Assembly (NCBI GenBank): GCA_024345305.1
Contig: BRON01000003.1
Location: forward strand, 2,232,001-2,296,000
DNA: 64,000 nucleotides
Source: Mrakia gelida
Lineage: Eukaryota > Basidiomycota > Tremellomycetes > Cystofilobasidiales > Mrakiaceae
Direction of reading: 5' to 3'
Below, one piece after another: positions 30,050 through 40,208 of the stretch. Each line of letters begins with the position of its first letter. Positions within the stretch are counted from its first letter, which is position 1. The notes below the pieces were generated by a model, which worked only from the letters and a program-made list of their open reading frames with translations, was not told the origin of the DNA and searched no databases. A program made the translations under genes and the position numbers.

Positions 30050-33000
30050 TCACTCGTCCTCCTCCTCCTCCTGCTTCACCTCCGGAAGCTTCCACGCCTG
30101 CCACGCCTGCAGCGCCTGCACTATGATCATAAACAAGTCCGAGACCTCCCAGGGATCCATCAACTCCCACCTTCCCCATCTCGAGGAAAAAAGAACAGGG
30201 AGGGCGTGAACGACGGAGGAGAAGAGGTCGATGGCTGCGACGAAGCGGTAGTTGGCTCCGAAAGTCCGGGATCGATGGTTGAGGAGGAACTGGGCAGCGA
30301 AGAGGATGAGGTCGAACGTGTCGGTGAGGGAGCCGAGATGTTTGAGGTACCACGTCTTGTCGTCGAAAACGATCGCGCCTACGGGAGGGGTGAGCGGGAG
30401 GGGAGGGGAGGCGTGAATGAGGTAGGGGAGTTTTGGGATGAGGAGAGAGATGACGAGGAAGACGAGGAAGGACTGTGTAGTTGAGAGGGAAGGAAGAGGA
30501 AGCATCGAATAACATGGACGATCAGCGATTCATCTTTGAACGAGAGCGCGATAAACGACGCGTTATGACTCACCGCTCCTCGTTGTTTCCAATCGAACCT
30601 CATATCTAGCCTAGCACTCGCTCTCTCCAAATGAGTAGCCTTCCTCCTGCTGACCCAAGTCGGAGCCCAGCCCCACCAAGAAAACTCTAACCTCAAGGCC
30701 AGAGACCAAACCACACTACTACGCCCCGTCACGAAGACGAGTCCGATCCAGAACCCAACGCCGGGATCACCCCTAAGGCCTTGCCAGATAAAAAATATGT
30801 AGTGGTAGATGGAGTCGATGACTGCAATAAAACGAAGAAGCGAAAGAAACAGAGGAATCAGGTCGTTGTCGTCGCCGCGTCGAGAGCTTCCCTTTGCCCG
30901 ACGAAACGAAGTGAGAGAGCGGCGAACCTTGAGCGGGCATGCTAATACCGGCGCTGATGCTCCTCGTGACCCAGAAATGGGCTTGGCAGAGGACGGAAAA
31001 GAAGGTGAGGATGCTCGAGAGGGTCCGAAGGACGTTTCGCAGGATGGGTCGCGTGTTGGGGTTGAACGGATGGCCCATGACCGCATCTGAAGAAGACAGA
31101 AGCGAGCGAGAGAAGCCCCCAAAAGAACATATCGTCAGTGCTTAGAAGGGGAGGAGGAGCGCCAAAAGAGTTCAGGAGGAAACCCGAGAAGGAGAGCGGG
31201 AAGAAGACGAGACGAGGACGAACTGAGAAGCTCCGACGTATCCTGACCGCCTGCGATATCGTGAGCTGATCGATTGGAGGAAATAGAACCCCCGTTGAGG
31301 TTAGTGCTGAACGCAGCGCCCTGTCGAAGCGAAGCGAGAAGGGGTCAGAAAGTTAGTTGAAGGTCGTCTGACTATGAAGCAAAAAGAGAGAGGGAAACGG
31401 GACGGGACGTACGAGTGCGACCTTGAGCGGGGAGGCAGTCGAAAAGGTCAAATGCCAGTCGAATGAGAAGTCGGGTTCGTCGTCCGTAACTGCGAGTTTG
31501 AAAGGATGAAGAAGTCAGAGAAGAGAGACGAGACGCGAGGTACGAGAGGAAGCCAAGACGCACCTTCGCTCGTTCCGTTCTTCAGCTCGATCAAATCTGC
31601 AGGTCCTCTGGAGCCAAAATTAGTTTGCATGTACTGTGGTTGAAAAAGAAAGTAAGAAAGATGGTCGAGTCGATTCGTGTGCGTCCGACTCGTTTCGTCG
31701 CAGAATGATAAACTCACAGGTCCGTATCTCCAACCCTTCGCTCCTCTCCATCCGACCTCCACCTCTAACTCCTCTCCATGCTCCTTTCGCTCCTTCTTGG
31801 CCTTCTCTTGTTCCTCCAAGAGCCTCGCATCCTCCTCAGATCCCATCTCGAACAGACTCTGGAAGTGTCCTCGTCCGGCGAAGCTCGAGACCTGCTGACA
31901 GTTCGGCATCTTGCCTTTGAAGTTGTAGAGTTTGCCTTCGAAGAGCAAGTTGCAGATCCTCTGAACGAACGCGTCGAGAGAGGCGATAAAAGAACTTCAG
32001 CGAGCAGGAAGAGGGAGAGGGAGAGGCGACGCGAGCACCAAAACGACAAAGTACTGACCTGAGATTCCCCGATCGTCCTCATCTGCATCTGGAACGCAGG
32101 AAGGGCGTACACCGCCGTGTCCCGAACCATGGTCACCATCGACCTGCATCAAAAAAGTCTTGCCAGATTCAAAAACGAGAAGAAGAAGAGACTCGAGCGC
32201 GACTTACCACGAGATGATGGCGTGAGCCTTCCCCTTCGGTCCCTTATCCTCCTTCATCACTGCCACCTCATCAAAGACAGGCACCTCTGAGCCATACGTA
32301 TCTCCAGACGGCTTCTCCTTCTTCGCAACGTAAGGAATGACCTCCCGAAGAAGGTTCTGCGTCGTAGGGTACCGCCGAAGTTGACGCTTCCACGACGGCG
32401 TCTGCTCCGCGAGGTCCTGAGCTTCGACGGTGTTTCCGATGGCAGGCCAGGGAGCAGGGAAAGTACTGGCAATGCTGTGGTCAGAGGAGTTGTAGACGAG
32501 GTAGTGGGAGGAATTGATGGGGATGAGATGATCGGCAGGGTTGAGGGAGGAAGGGATGATAGTGAAGGCGGCCCAGAGGTTGACCTGTCGAGTGGAGTTT
32601 CGGAGGGAGGGGCTGGAGGTAGAAGGGTCAGTCGAGGGAGGAGTGAAAGCGAGGAGGCGCAGAGGGAAGGAGGGGAGAAGGCGAGGAACAAGAGAAGGAG
32701 ATGTGCGAGGTCAGCTTCAGCTTCTTCCTCCCTTTGTTCCTCCTCCTTCGCTCGTTTCACTTACATTATTCGGCCAGGGAGGACTACCTTCGCCACCGTC
32801 TTGACAGCCTTGGACTTCAAGCTCAACCCTTCCGATACAACCTCCGAGAAAATCCTCTCCCAGGGTCCCCATACGAGCTCGTCCTCCTCCTTCTTCGTCT
32901 TCAGCTCATTCCTCCCTTCCTCCTCCTCCTCCTTCAACACCGCCAAGGCTCCCTCCTCACCCTCCAACTCCAATGCAGCTACCACCTCCGTCTCGTTCTT

Positions 33001-33378
33001 GACCATGACCCTATGGTAGATTGTAGCGACGAGATCGAAGTGATCTACTCCTCCGTCCCTCGCTTCTCCGAAGAAGGACCTCACGAGGTTCGACTCGCCC
33101 ATCTCCTCCATCGACTGGTTCTTGAGATGGTGATGAGCCAGATGAGGATGTCGAGCTTTGCCCACTTGCTCGACCGCGAGAGTTCCCAGCGTCCAAACGA
33201 AAAACGCTACGACTGCTCCTACAGCGAGAACGACGAGTCCGAGGCAGAATCGACAAGGCGTGAGCTTCTTCGTTTTGCGTCGATGAAGCAGAGGAGAGGA
33301 AGAAGGCTCCATGTCGAGGAGCGGAATATCGTGCTCTGCTGGCATCCTAACGAGGAGGCCGAAGGAGGAGAGGTTCAA
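30050..33378 (-). CDS. Multi-exon membrane glycoprotein of unknown function
   Basis: Minus-strand gene with at least eight exons. Exon 1 (from ATG 33378 or, better, 33345, MPAEHDIPLL) encodes a cytosolic leader, one TM (FCLGLVVLAVGAVVAFFVW) and a lumenal part (DLVATIYHRVMV, GPWERIFSEV). Later exons hold SMVTMVRDTAVYALPAFQMQ, a charged stretch near 31800 and SPDFSFDWHLTFSTA-like text. The last three exons form a multi-TM C-terminus (FFSVLCQAHFWVTRSI; YHYIFFIWQGLR; FLVFLVISLLIPKLPYL; AIDLFSSVVHALPVLF), ending EVKQEEEEDE-stop at 30050. Splice sites are plausible (GTGAGTCA, TGCAG) but not all checked. The topology suggests an ER or Golgi membrane protein; I cannot name the family. Confidence 0.6.
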
Positions 33379-33905
33379 GAAGGGTGTTAGAAGTCAAACA
33401 GCAAAGAGGGAAGGGATTGGTCGAACAAAGGGCTGAACAGGTTGAGGGGAAGGAGAACGCGTGGAGGCAGTCCGCCCTCCGCTTTCTTTTCGGCACAGAC
33501 TTCGGGGGAGTCACTTTCGCTTTGACGAGTTTTTGCTACAACTTTGAGAAGGAGAGACCTGAAAGAGTTCTCTGATGACTCTCAGACTGAACTTTCTGCT
33601 ATCCTGCTTGAATCTTGCAACTCGCGCGTCGAGAAAAGGTAGCTCCCGGCGCTGGTCTCGATTCAGATTCGGACTCCAGGGAAGACGTCGAGCTCCAGCT
33701 CCTCTCGACGCTGCCTCTCCCTCTCCCTCTTCTTCTCACTCTCCCTCCTCCTCGACTTCGAGCCAGTACCGACGCTGATTCCTCCCTCCTGCTCATCTCC
33801 TTCGCCCATGCCTCTCTATGCCATAGTAATCTATAGATCCACCGACCTTCGTGGCCAACGTCCTCCCTGATGAGGAATGAGGAGAAGTCAGCTCGACGCG
33901 ACCTC
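33379..33905. other. Spacer, no confident gene
   Basis: 5' flank of the minus-strand membrane gene. Short frames lie on both strands, without recognisable content. Confidence 0.4.
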
Positions 33906-34012
33906 TGTTGGAAGGTGGCGACTCGCAAAGAGGGTTACTGACACGGGGATCGAACGGGACGAGTTACTAAGCTACTACGTGATACCTCTCTGCGAGTCGC
34001 CACCTTCCAACA
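33906..34012. mobile_element. 107-bp foldback built from Copia LTR ends
   Basis: The element begins TGTTGGAAGGTGGCGACTCG and ends with its reverse complement; the terminal inverted repeats are 28 bp with one mismatch. Both arms are the 5' terminus of the 227-bp Copia LTR, and the middle plus right arm (GTTACTGACACGGG... ACGTGATACC) matches the first ~80 bp of that LTR. No target duplication is seen (ACCTC against GTAAC). Confidence 0.85.
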
Positions 34013-34437
34013 GTAACAAGGGAGGAGGAGCCGCACAGGGAAAGCGAAAAGCAGAGGCAGAAAATCATTCCACTCTGTGCCAGCGTCTCAGGAATTCTGA
34101 AGATCAAGCTGTTCGCTCGCCCTCTTCAGATATCTCGGTTGCGTAACCTCCCCTGCCCTCCAACCTTTCCCAAACGAACGAGCGAGTTTCGAGTGGTTCC
34201 AAAAGCCCATCATCTCCTCCCTCCTCCCCTCCCTTCTCTCTCCTTTCCTCCTCCTCCCCACTCTCGCCCAAGACCACCAGCTTTTCCCCGCGACCCTATA
34301 TCGAGTGCAGATTGTCGATATATATACAGAGTGGGCGGATGAATCGACTGAAGGAAGGAAAGAAGGGAAGGGGATGTTGAGTTCGAGCTGACGTCGTCTC
34401 TCTTTCTTTCTCCTTTGCTTCTTCTCTACAAGGACCG
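34013..34437. other. Possible 5' part of the WD40/F-box relic
   Basis: Plus-strand stretches such as NERASFEWFQKPIISSLLPSL and LYRVQIVDIYTEWADES look exon-like and lie just upstream of the WD40 fragment. No start codon or F-box could be established. Confidence 0.3.
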
Positions 34438-35165
34438 ATATCGGAAGCGAATCCAGCAAAGGATCTTTGGACTGGGGACGTTACCGACACGTGTATATCG
34501 GACTCGCTTGAAACAGGCGAACTGGAGGGAGCTGGTGCATCCTGAAGTCAGCTTTGGTCCGAATGCTTGCGCTCAGAGAGGCGCCGAAACCCACGACATT
34601 CGATGCATATTAACTGTGGACGTCGGGGAAATTCGGATCTCGTGAGTCGTGTCTCATGCTCGTTTGGCGGCTCGAACTCGCCTCGCTGATCTCCTCTCTC
34701 TCCTCTTCAGGTTCGAACGCTTCAAATGGGCAAGGACTTCGTCTGAGCGGATCGTATGACAAGTCTGTGCTGGTATGTTCCCGGCTCTCGCATTTTGGAA
34801 GCTTCAGCGTGCTGACACTTTTCCTTTCGCGGCTCGTTAGATCTGGGATCGGAAAACTCACGCCCTCGTTCGCGAATTGATCGACGGACACACTAGTCCG
34901 TTGCCTCCCTCGCCCTTGCTCTGCCTCGGATCAGTAGCTGATTTTTTTAAAAATATCTCGCAATCTTGTTTTTTTACTCCAGAACGAGTCTTCTGCGTTG
35001 CCTTCGATCAGACGAAGGCGAGTTCAGCGCTCATCCGCCCTTCTCGCTCGAGCTGACCTCCTTCTTCCTTTCTCCCTCCTTCAGATCATCTCGGTCGGAC
35101 AAGACGGTCGCCTCGTTGTCCATAGGTTCGACGACGATATTTATGCATCTTTTCTCAAGCTGTAG
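34438..35165 (+). pseudogene. F-box/WD40-type protein fragment
   Basis: After a CTACAAG acceptor the exon reads DRYRKRIQQRIFGLG, then RLKQANWRELVHPE, the basic linker found after F-boxes in WD40 proteins. Short exons follow: GLRLSGSYDKSVL, IWDRKTHALVRELIDGHT and IISVGQDGRLVVHRFDDD, ending at TAG 35163-35165. These are about two WD repeats, whereas the family normally has seven, so the C-terminus is lost. Donor and acceptor sites are readable (GTATGT, GTTAG, TTCAG). Confidence 0.55.
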
Positions 35166-36798
35166 TGATAGCAGAAGGTATACCTTTGCTGTTCATCGCC
35201 TGCGTCGTTTCCCTCCCCTGACTCTTTTTCCTTCCCACCAGCCCGTTCAGATCTCAATGATCCCTTAGCTCAATCTCGAACTATGAGATAATCATCGTGT
35301 ATAAATTTTGAACTGCCAAGTCTGCTGACTTGGCCATGACGTGTAAGCGGGCGGAAAGGAAAAAGGAAGGAAGAGGAGGACAGTTCGCATCAGCCAGCCT
35401 CGTCCCTTCTCGAAGCCTTCCGAGCTCGGACAACGACGCGTCTATCTATGGAGTACGAACCAAAGTGGTCTTCCTTTGATATTGAACCGAAGACAGCGAG
35501 GTGGAGTCAGTCACCGATCTTGAGAGAGCTGAAGCGAGTTCCAACCAAACGGCGACGACGCAACGTCGGGCACTTCCGACAAGCTCAAAAACTCGAGCGG
35601 ATTGAGTTCCTACAAGAAAATATGGAAGTGTCTTATCTCACCGTGGTCGACATGAGCAACGACCGATTTCCCAGAGTCAGAAATGCGTAGAGCTCGAGAC
35701 CAGACGAAATTTCGCCGCATCGGTTCGACCGCTCTCCTCTTGTCTCCCTTCGTCTTGTTTCCTCTCAAAAAAATGGAGAGGAGGTAGGTGGGAGAGTTCT
35801 GAGAAAGAGAACGAACAGTTTGAGTAAGAACTCGTAGAGATCGAGAGCTCGAGCGAGGGAAGGAAGGAAAGAGTTCACCAAGGAAGCGAAGCTCAAAGAG
35901 AGACCAGGGAAGGTTTTCCGAAACAGGTTGAAGTCGAAATCGAATACCTAGTACCATTTTACAAGTCGAGAAGAAGCAAAGGAGTCAGCAGAGTCGCGGG
36001 TGGGGAGGAGGGAGGGAGAGAAGAACGATGCGAACGAGGGAGGAAGGAGAAGAGTGAACTGACCTCGCTCGAAGCCTCCTTCTCCTCCCCTGTCTATTCC
36101 CCTCGAATGAATGCAACGAGAAGCTGATCCTATAGTACCATAGATCCATATTGGAGAAGGAGAGCGACCTAGCAGCGTTGCAGCGTTGGGCGGTGAACGA
36201 CGAACCTCCTCGAACGAAAGAAGCGAGAAGGGGAGGAGTCCCAGTGCATGAGATGTCGAGATGAATGGAGGATGCACGAGGAAGAGAACGTAGGGGAGGA
36301 GTAGGTGGAGGGTGATCAGGGGAACTGTAGGATTCCAACGAAAGAAAGAACGAAGGTCTAGGATCAGAACTCAACTTTCTACGAGGGGGACAAGAAGGGA
36401 GGAAGGGAGGTTGAGCTCAAAGGAGACTCGATGCTCGAAGAGGAGTAAAAATAGAGCATGAGAAAAGGTTGAAAGGTTGAACCCAGTCCCTATACCTGCC
36501 CCATCAGCCCCAAGAAACATCCAACCCGATTCCGGGGGTATGGAGGGAGGGAAGGGGGAGGGAAGAGGGAGAGGAGCATGCAAGAGAGGAAGAGAGAGCT
36601 CACCAAAAAAACGAGCCTCTTTCTCCTCCCATCCACCATCCACTCGAACGAAACAAAAGAGGTCCCCATTCTAGTCCATCATAGATCCAGAAGGGAGAAG
36701 GAGGGAGTCCTAGTGCTGTTGGGTGGTAAGCGAGGGGGAGGGGGTGGTCGGTGTTGAGGAGGAACGAACGAGGTCGAGCTCAAAGTCCTCCTTGTTCG
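35166..36798. other. Region without a confident gene; contains internal duplications
   Basis: Two similar stretches lie near 36125-36200 and 36665-36740 (both with CATAGATCCA, GAGAAGGAG and a GTTG(G)GCGGT/GTTGGGTGGT word). A minus-strand exon-like piece at 36475-36545 (PPESGWMFLG...IGTGF) has a relative at 46480-46550. No complete gene is seen. Confidence 0.4.
36475..36582 (-). repeat. Dispersed duplicate, copy 1
   Basis: 36475-36582 and 46480-46583 share the order of words CCAAGAAA...AACCCGATTCCGG...TATGGAGGGAGGGA...GGAGAGGAGCATGC. On minus both read PPESG..FLG....(I/M)GTGF, which suggests a former exon. The second copy ends exactly where an LTR begins. Confidence 0.7.
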
Positions 36799-37671
36799 AA
36801 AGGTTTGCCTCCGCAACTCGTCGAGTCTAGCAGTGAATCGTTCGGGGAAAAAATATCAGTTACGAATCTATATATTCTGAATCCATTCCCCCTTCAAACG
36901 AGAATATTTGCTTCCCCAGAGAACGGGAACCTGCGTAAGGGAGAGAGGAGGAGGAGAGAGCTGAGCGCGACCTCATCGATTCGAGGTCTCTAGGTCTCTG
37001 CCTCGTGCAAAACTTCACTTGAAGCTTATTCCTTTCGTAGAGTTGGGAAAATATGATGCCTCAAGGGCCTCAAACTTTGCACTGCAGGAATTCGGCTTTG
37101 AATATACAGGGTAGCTGAGAGCGAGAGGATTCATCCAACGGAAAAGAACTCGCGCAAGTTGGCTCGAGCTCGCTCTCTGAGGTACCTCTCGGGAAATGGG
37201 CTCTCGCCCTAACCCTCCATAACCCTGACCCCAACCCTATCCCTAACCTCGACTTCTGGAACGTTTGCCTCCACAGCTCATCGCGTATAAAAGTGGAGAG
37301 CTCGGGGAAAAGAATTAGGCGGGAGACCCTATCTTCTCCGTCCATTCCCGCTTCGAACGAGAAAATTTGCTTCCCCAGAGAACGGGAACCTGCATTAGCG
37401 AGAGGAGGAGGAGGAGAGAGCTGAGCTCGAGCTCATCGAATCGAGAGCTCTCCCTCGTGCAAAACTTCACTTGGTGTTTATTCCTTTCGTAGAGTTTGAA
37501 ACGTAGGATGTTCCAAGTGCCTCAAACTTTCTGATATCAAGAATTCTGCCTGGAATATACAGGAGAGCTAAAAGCGAGAGGATTCTCGAAACGGAAAAAG
37601 ACTCGCGGAAGTTGGCTCGAGCTCGCTCTCTCCCTCGTTTGGAGGTACCTCTCGGGAGATGGGCTCTCGCC
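36799..37671. repeat. Tandem pair of ~410-bp repeats with telomere-like spacer
   Basis: 36799-37211 and 37260-37671 share (G)TTTGCCTCC, GAGAACGGGAACCTGC, CGTGCAAAACTTCACTTG, TTATTCCTTTCGTAGAGTT, AATATACAGG, AAGTTGGCTCGAGCTCGCTC and end GGCTCTCGCC. They are separated by 45-50 bp made of CCCTAA-like units. The second copy has a small insertion near 37640. The layout is subtelomere-like. Confidence 0.8.
37212..37256. repeat. Degenerate interstitial telomere-like repeat
   Basis: Reads CTAACCCTCCATAACCCTGA followed by CCCCAACCCTATCCCTAACC: seven decayed CCCTAA units between the two tandem repeats. Confidence 0.75.
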
Positions 37672-37832
37672 AGGACAGATTTTCGAGGACGGGCCTGAGC
37701 ATCTGATCCATGGTCCTTCATAGGTAGATCTAGACCCCCAGCCTTTCCGTTGCCTCTCAGGACGAAAGGGGAACGAGAACGAGCGGCTGCCAAGTCCGTG
37801 CAGTCCGTCCACTTCTCTAATCGCCCCCTCGA

Positions 37833-37850
37833 GGGCACGGATCCGTGCCC
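37833..37850. repeat. 18-bp perfect GC palindrome
   Basis: GGGCACGGATCCGTGCCC, just upstream of the mitochondrial rRNA fragment. Confidence 0.85.
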
Positions 37851-37857
37851 TCCTGAA

Positions 37858-38170
37858 CTCCTCGATGTCGACTCAATGTGTCCTTGTGGTGCAAATGCTG
37901 CAAAGGGTTGGACTGTTCGTCCAGTAAAACATTACGTGAGTTGGGTTCAATACAGCGTGAGCTAGTGTGGCTACTATCCTGCACCAAAATCGACCAATAT
38001 AGGCCAGCCCCCCAGTACGAAAGGACCGGAAGCTGATTTCCTCTTGTTTTATCCTGAATAAAAGAGAATAGCTACGAAATCACGAGACTAATGCTGACAG
38101 ATTCTAATAGCATATTTCTTACCTAAGAAGGCCCCTGGGACTAGAAACACAATCTAGCAGCTACCTCTGT
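37858..38170 (+). pseudogene. NUMT: 3' part of mitochondrial LSU rRNA
   Basis: The order of conserved 23S domain V-VI words is kept: CCTCGATGTCGACTCA, then GTTGGACTGTTCGTCCAGTA (peptidyl-transferase region), ACGTGAGTTGGGTTCAATAC, then the sarcin-ricin loop AGTACGAAAGGACCGG at about 38009, and TAATGCTGA-AG-TTCTAATAGC typical of the 3' end. The AGGACC form is bacterial or mitochondrial rather than cytosolic 25S. It lies among nuclear repeats, so it is a nuclear copy. The exact 3' end is uncertain. Confidence 0.82.
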
Positions 38171-38344
38171 GATAAACTCTGCAAAGACTTACTTCAAGAA
38201 GGTTTGTACCCTAACCCTTAAATCAGAGCCATATTCACACTGTTTCAGCCCTCTTTCACACCCCATAACATGAAAACTCTTCACCCCTTCCACCTGCTCA
38301 CAGCCTCAGTCTGGCCTTTGGCCTCCCTGACCCTCCACGGCGAG

Positions 38345-38368
38345 GGGCGATTAGAGCTCTAATCGCCC
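38345..38368. repeat. 24-bp perfect palindrome
   Basis: GGGCGATTAGAG followed by its reverse complement CTCTAATCGCCC. The half-site CTCTAATCGCCC also occurs left of the NUMT at about 37815. Confidence 0.88.
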
Positions 38369-38382
38369 ACGCATACCGTTAG

Positions 38383-38411
38383 CCCTAACCCTAACCCTAA
38401 CCCTAACCCTA
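38383..38411. repeat. Interstitial telomere repeat (CCCTAA)4-5
   Basis: Four perfect CCCTAA units followed by CCCTAG, preceded by GTTAG. A shorter tract CCCTAACCCTTAA is at 38212-38224. Confidence 0.92.
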
Positions 38412-38799
38412 GGAACGTGAAAGGCTACTTCCATGGAGGAAACACCCGCTGCACATACACAAGGTGAAGGATCTTGATTCTGCGCGGTGTAGGAAAGAGA
38501 CTGAGGCTGTCTTTTTCCTTTCTTCGTCTACTTGCTCGCCAAAACGAGCTACCCAGCTCTCTGCTCCGGAACCTACATCTCAAGCCCCGGCTTTGTTGGA
38601 GGCATCGTGGACCGCTGCTCTTCGACGCCCAATTTGGAAAATTGCTGGAGACTCTAGCTGTGCACATCTTGAGTCCATATACACCCTCAGACGAAGGCTG
38701 CGACGCGCGTCGTTCATTTGTGCTTCGCGAGCTCACTTCCTCCTGCCATCCTTCTTCTCATTGCGCCAGATCTACACCGGAGGACTCCCTCTCACCGAT

Positions 38800-39400
38800 G
38801 CTTTCTACGCTGCATCGTGCGCCAACGGACCTCCTGTACTGAACCCTGCTCCCAATCAAGCACCCTGCAGGAAACGGAAGATCGTCGTCGAGCAGTCGCC
38901 TTTCGTCGAAGGCAAGGTCTGCCCGATCGGAGAGCAAGCCTGCCCTGCCTCTTCGAGCGACGTCCTAGAATGCATTAATGTGAAGGATAACATCAAGTGA
39001 GTCGCATCAGGAGCTTGTAGCTTCCCTCGCGTTGGACTTGACTTCGCTTCGACTCGACTCGACGCGTCGAGAACTCACCTCGTTTGGTTTGAACCGGAGC
39101 CGCTCGCTGACTCTACTTCCCTACTTCTCCTTTTTCTTCTCTTCAGCTCCTGTGGGGGCTGCATCTGAGGGACTGGAGTTGACTGTTCGGATCTCCCAGG
39201 AGCGGACGAAGTCGCGTGCGTAAGAGGGAAGTGCGTTGTTGGTGACTTTTGTTGTCGTGTTCTTCTTCTTCCCTCCCTCAGACCTTCCCTTGTTACTCGA
39301 TCTCACCATTCTTCTCACCTTCCTCTCCCCTTCATGTAGATTCCTGCGTCCGAGGATACACCCTCTCGTGTGCAGGAGAGTGCGCCAACTCCTTCTCGCT
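38800..39400 (+). pseudogene. priA/CPL1-type cysteine-rich secreted protein, broken
   Basis: Exon 1 (ending at 38996 with GTGAGT) reads KVCPIGEQACPASSSDVLECI. After an intron (38997-39146) the frame gives NSCGGCI, a TGA at 39166-39168, then GTGVDCSDLPGADEVACV; a later piece reads SCVRGYTLSC. This is the spacing of basidiomycete priA-like domains (CP-G--AC...ECID...L-SCGGC...G-DC--LPGV--V-C...C--GY-LS). The TGA and the poor fit of the last exon indicate a pseudogene. The start is unclear; the open frame reaches upstream to 38464. Confidence 0.6.
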
Positions 39401-40208
39401 TCGCTTCGTCTTCTATCTCTCCATTCGATCCGTCCGATCTTTTTTTACCATCTTGGGGTTGATGTTGTCTCTAATCAATGCGTCGGCTTCTGTCTCAATG
39501 AGCACATTCGGTCGTCAGCATCAGCGACGCGTCGAACGAAACCAACTTCCTCCGCTCCCTACTGAAGATACAGGCCGAGCGGCCATCCAAGCATCCCCGG
39601 AGATAGTATGGGACGTTTCATCGGGTATAAGAAGGTGACAAAAAGCGAATGAGTCGACCTTATATCTACTGTACTAGAAGAAAAAGGAGTCGGGATCTCA
39701 GACGCGTCGTGCCTTTCTATCTTGCTCCTCACCCCTAGATTACTCCACTCGGTACAGTGAGTGTAACATTCGCGAGAAGACTTCGCCAATACACCAACTT
39801 TACTGACTCTGAGCACGTATCTTCCTAATTACAGAGGAGTGTTTTTTTTTTAAAAAAACGGGAACGGTTACAGTCAAAAGACAGCCTGTCGTTTCTCATT
39901 ATCGCTGTGGATTAGAAAGGAAGTTCGAAGTTTGGTCGACACTCATTTGGAAAGTTATATCAACTTGATCTGGATTTCAGCAGCACTGCTCCCATCTCAC
40001 TAAGCAGTGATTCGAGAGTTGAGCTCGCCCAACCTCAGCTTGATGAACGATTCCTTCAGGCCACATGACCTACAGACTAAGAGCAAGCTGATCGAGAGGT
40101 TAGAAGAGGTGCCCCGATCGAAGGAAGGCAGGAGGAAGACCACAAAGGGAGCGAGGGAGAGAGGGAAGGGAAGATTTGTCGGTCGATAGAGACGAAAAAC
40201 GATCCACA
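39401..40208. other. Region with no gene seen
   Basis: Contains a T10/A7 homopolymer junction at about 39842-39858 and otherwise short frames only. Confidence 0.4.

Noticed and set aside
30379..31122. Single 247-codon minus-strand open frame as one exon
   Set aside because: It includes readable donors and acceptors (GTTCGCC..TGCAG, GTGAGTCA..CACAG) and is better explained as several exons of the membrane protein.
37858..38170. Cytosolic 25S rDNA fragment
   Set aside because: The loop reads AGTACGAAAGGACCGG, and the surrounding helices follow the bacterial/mitochondrial form, not the fungal 25S AGTACGAGAGGAAC form.
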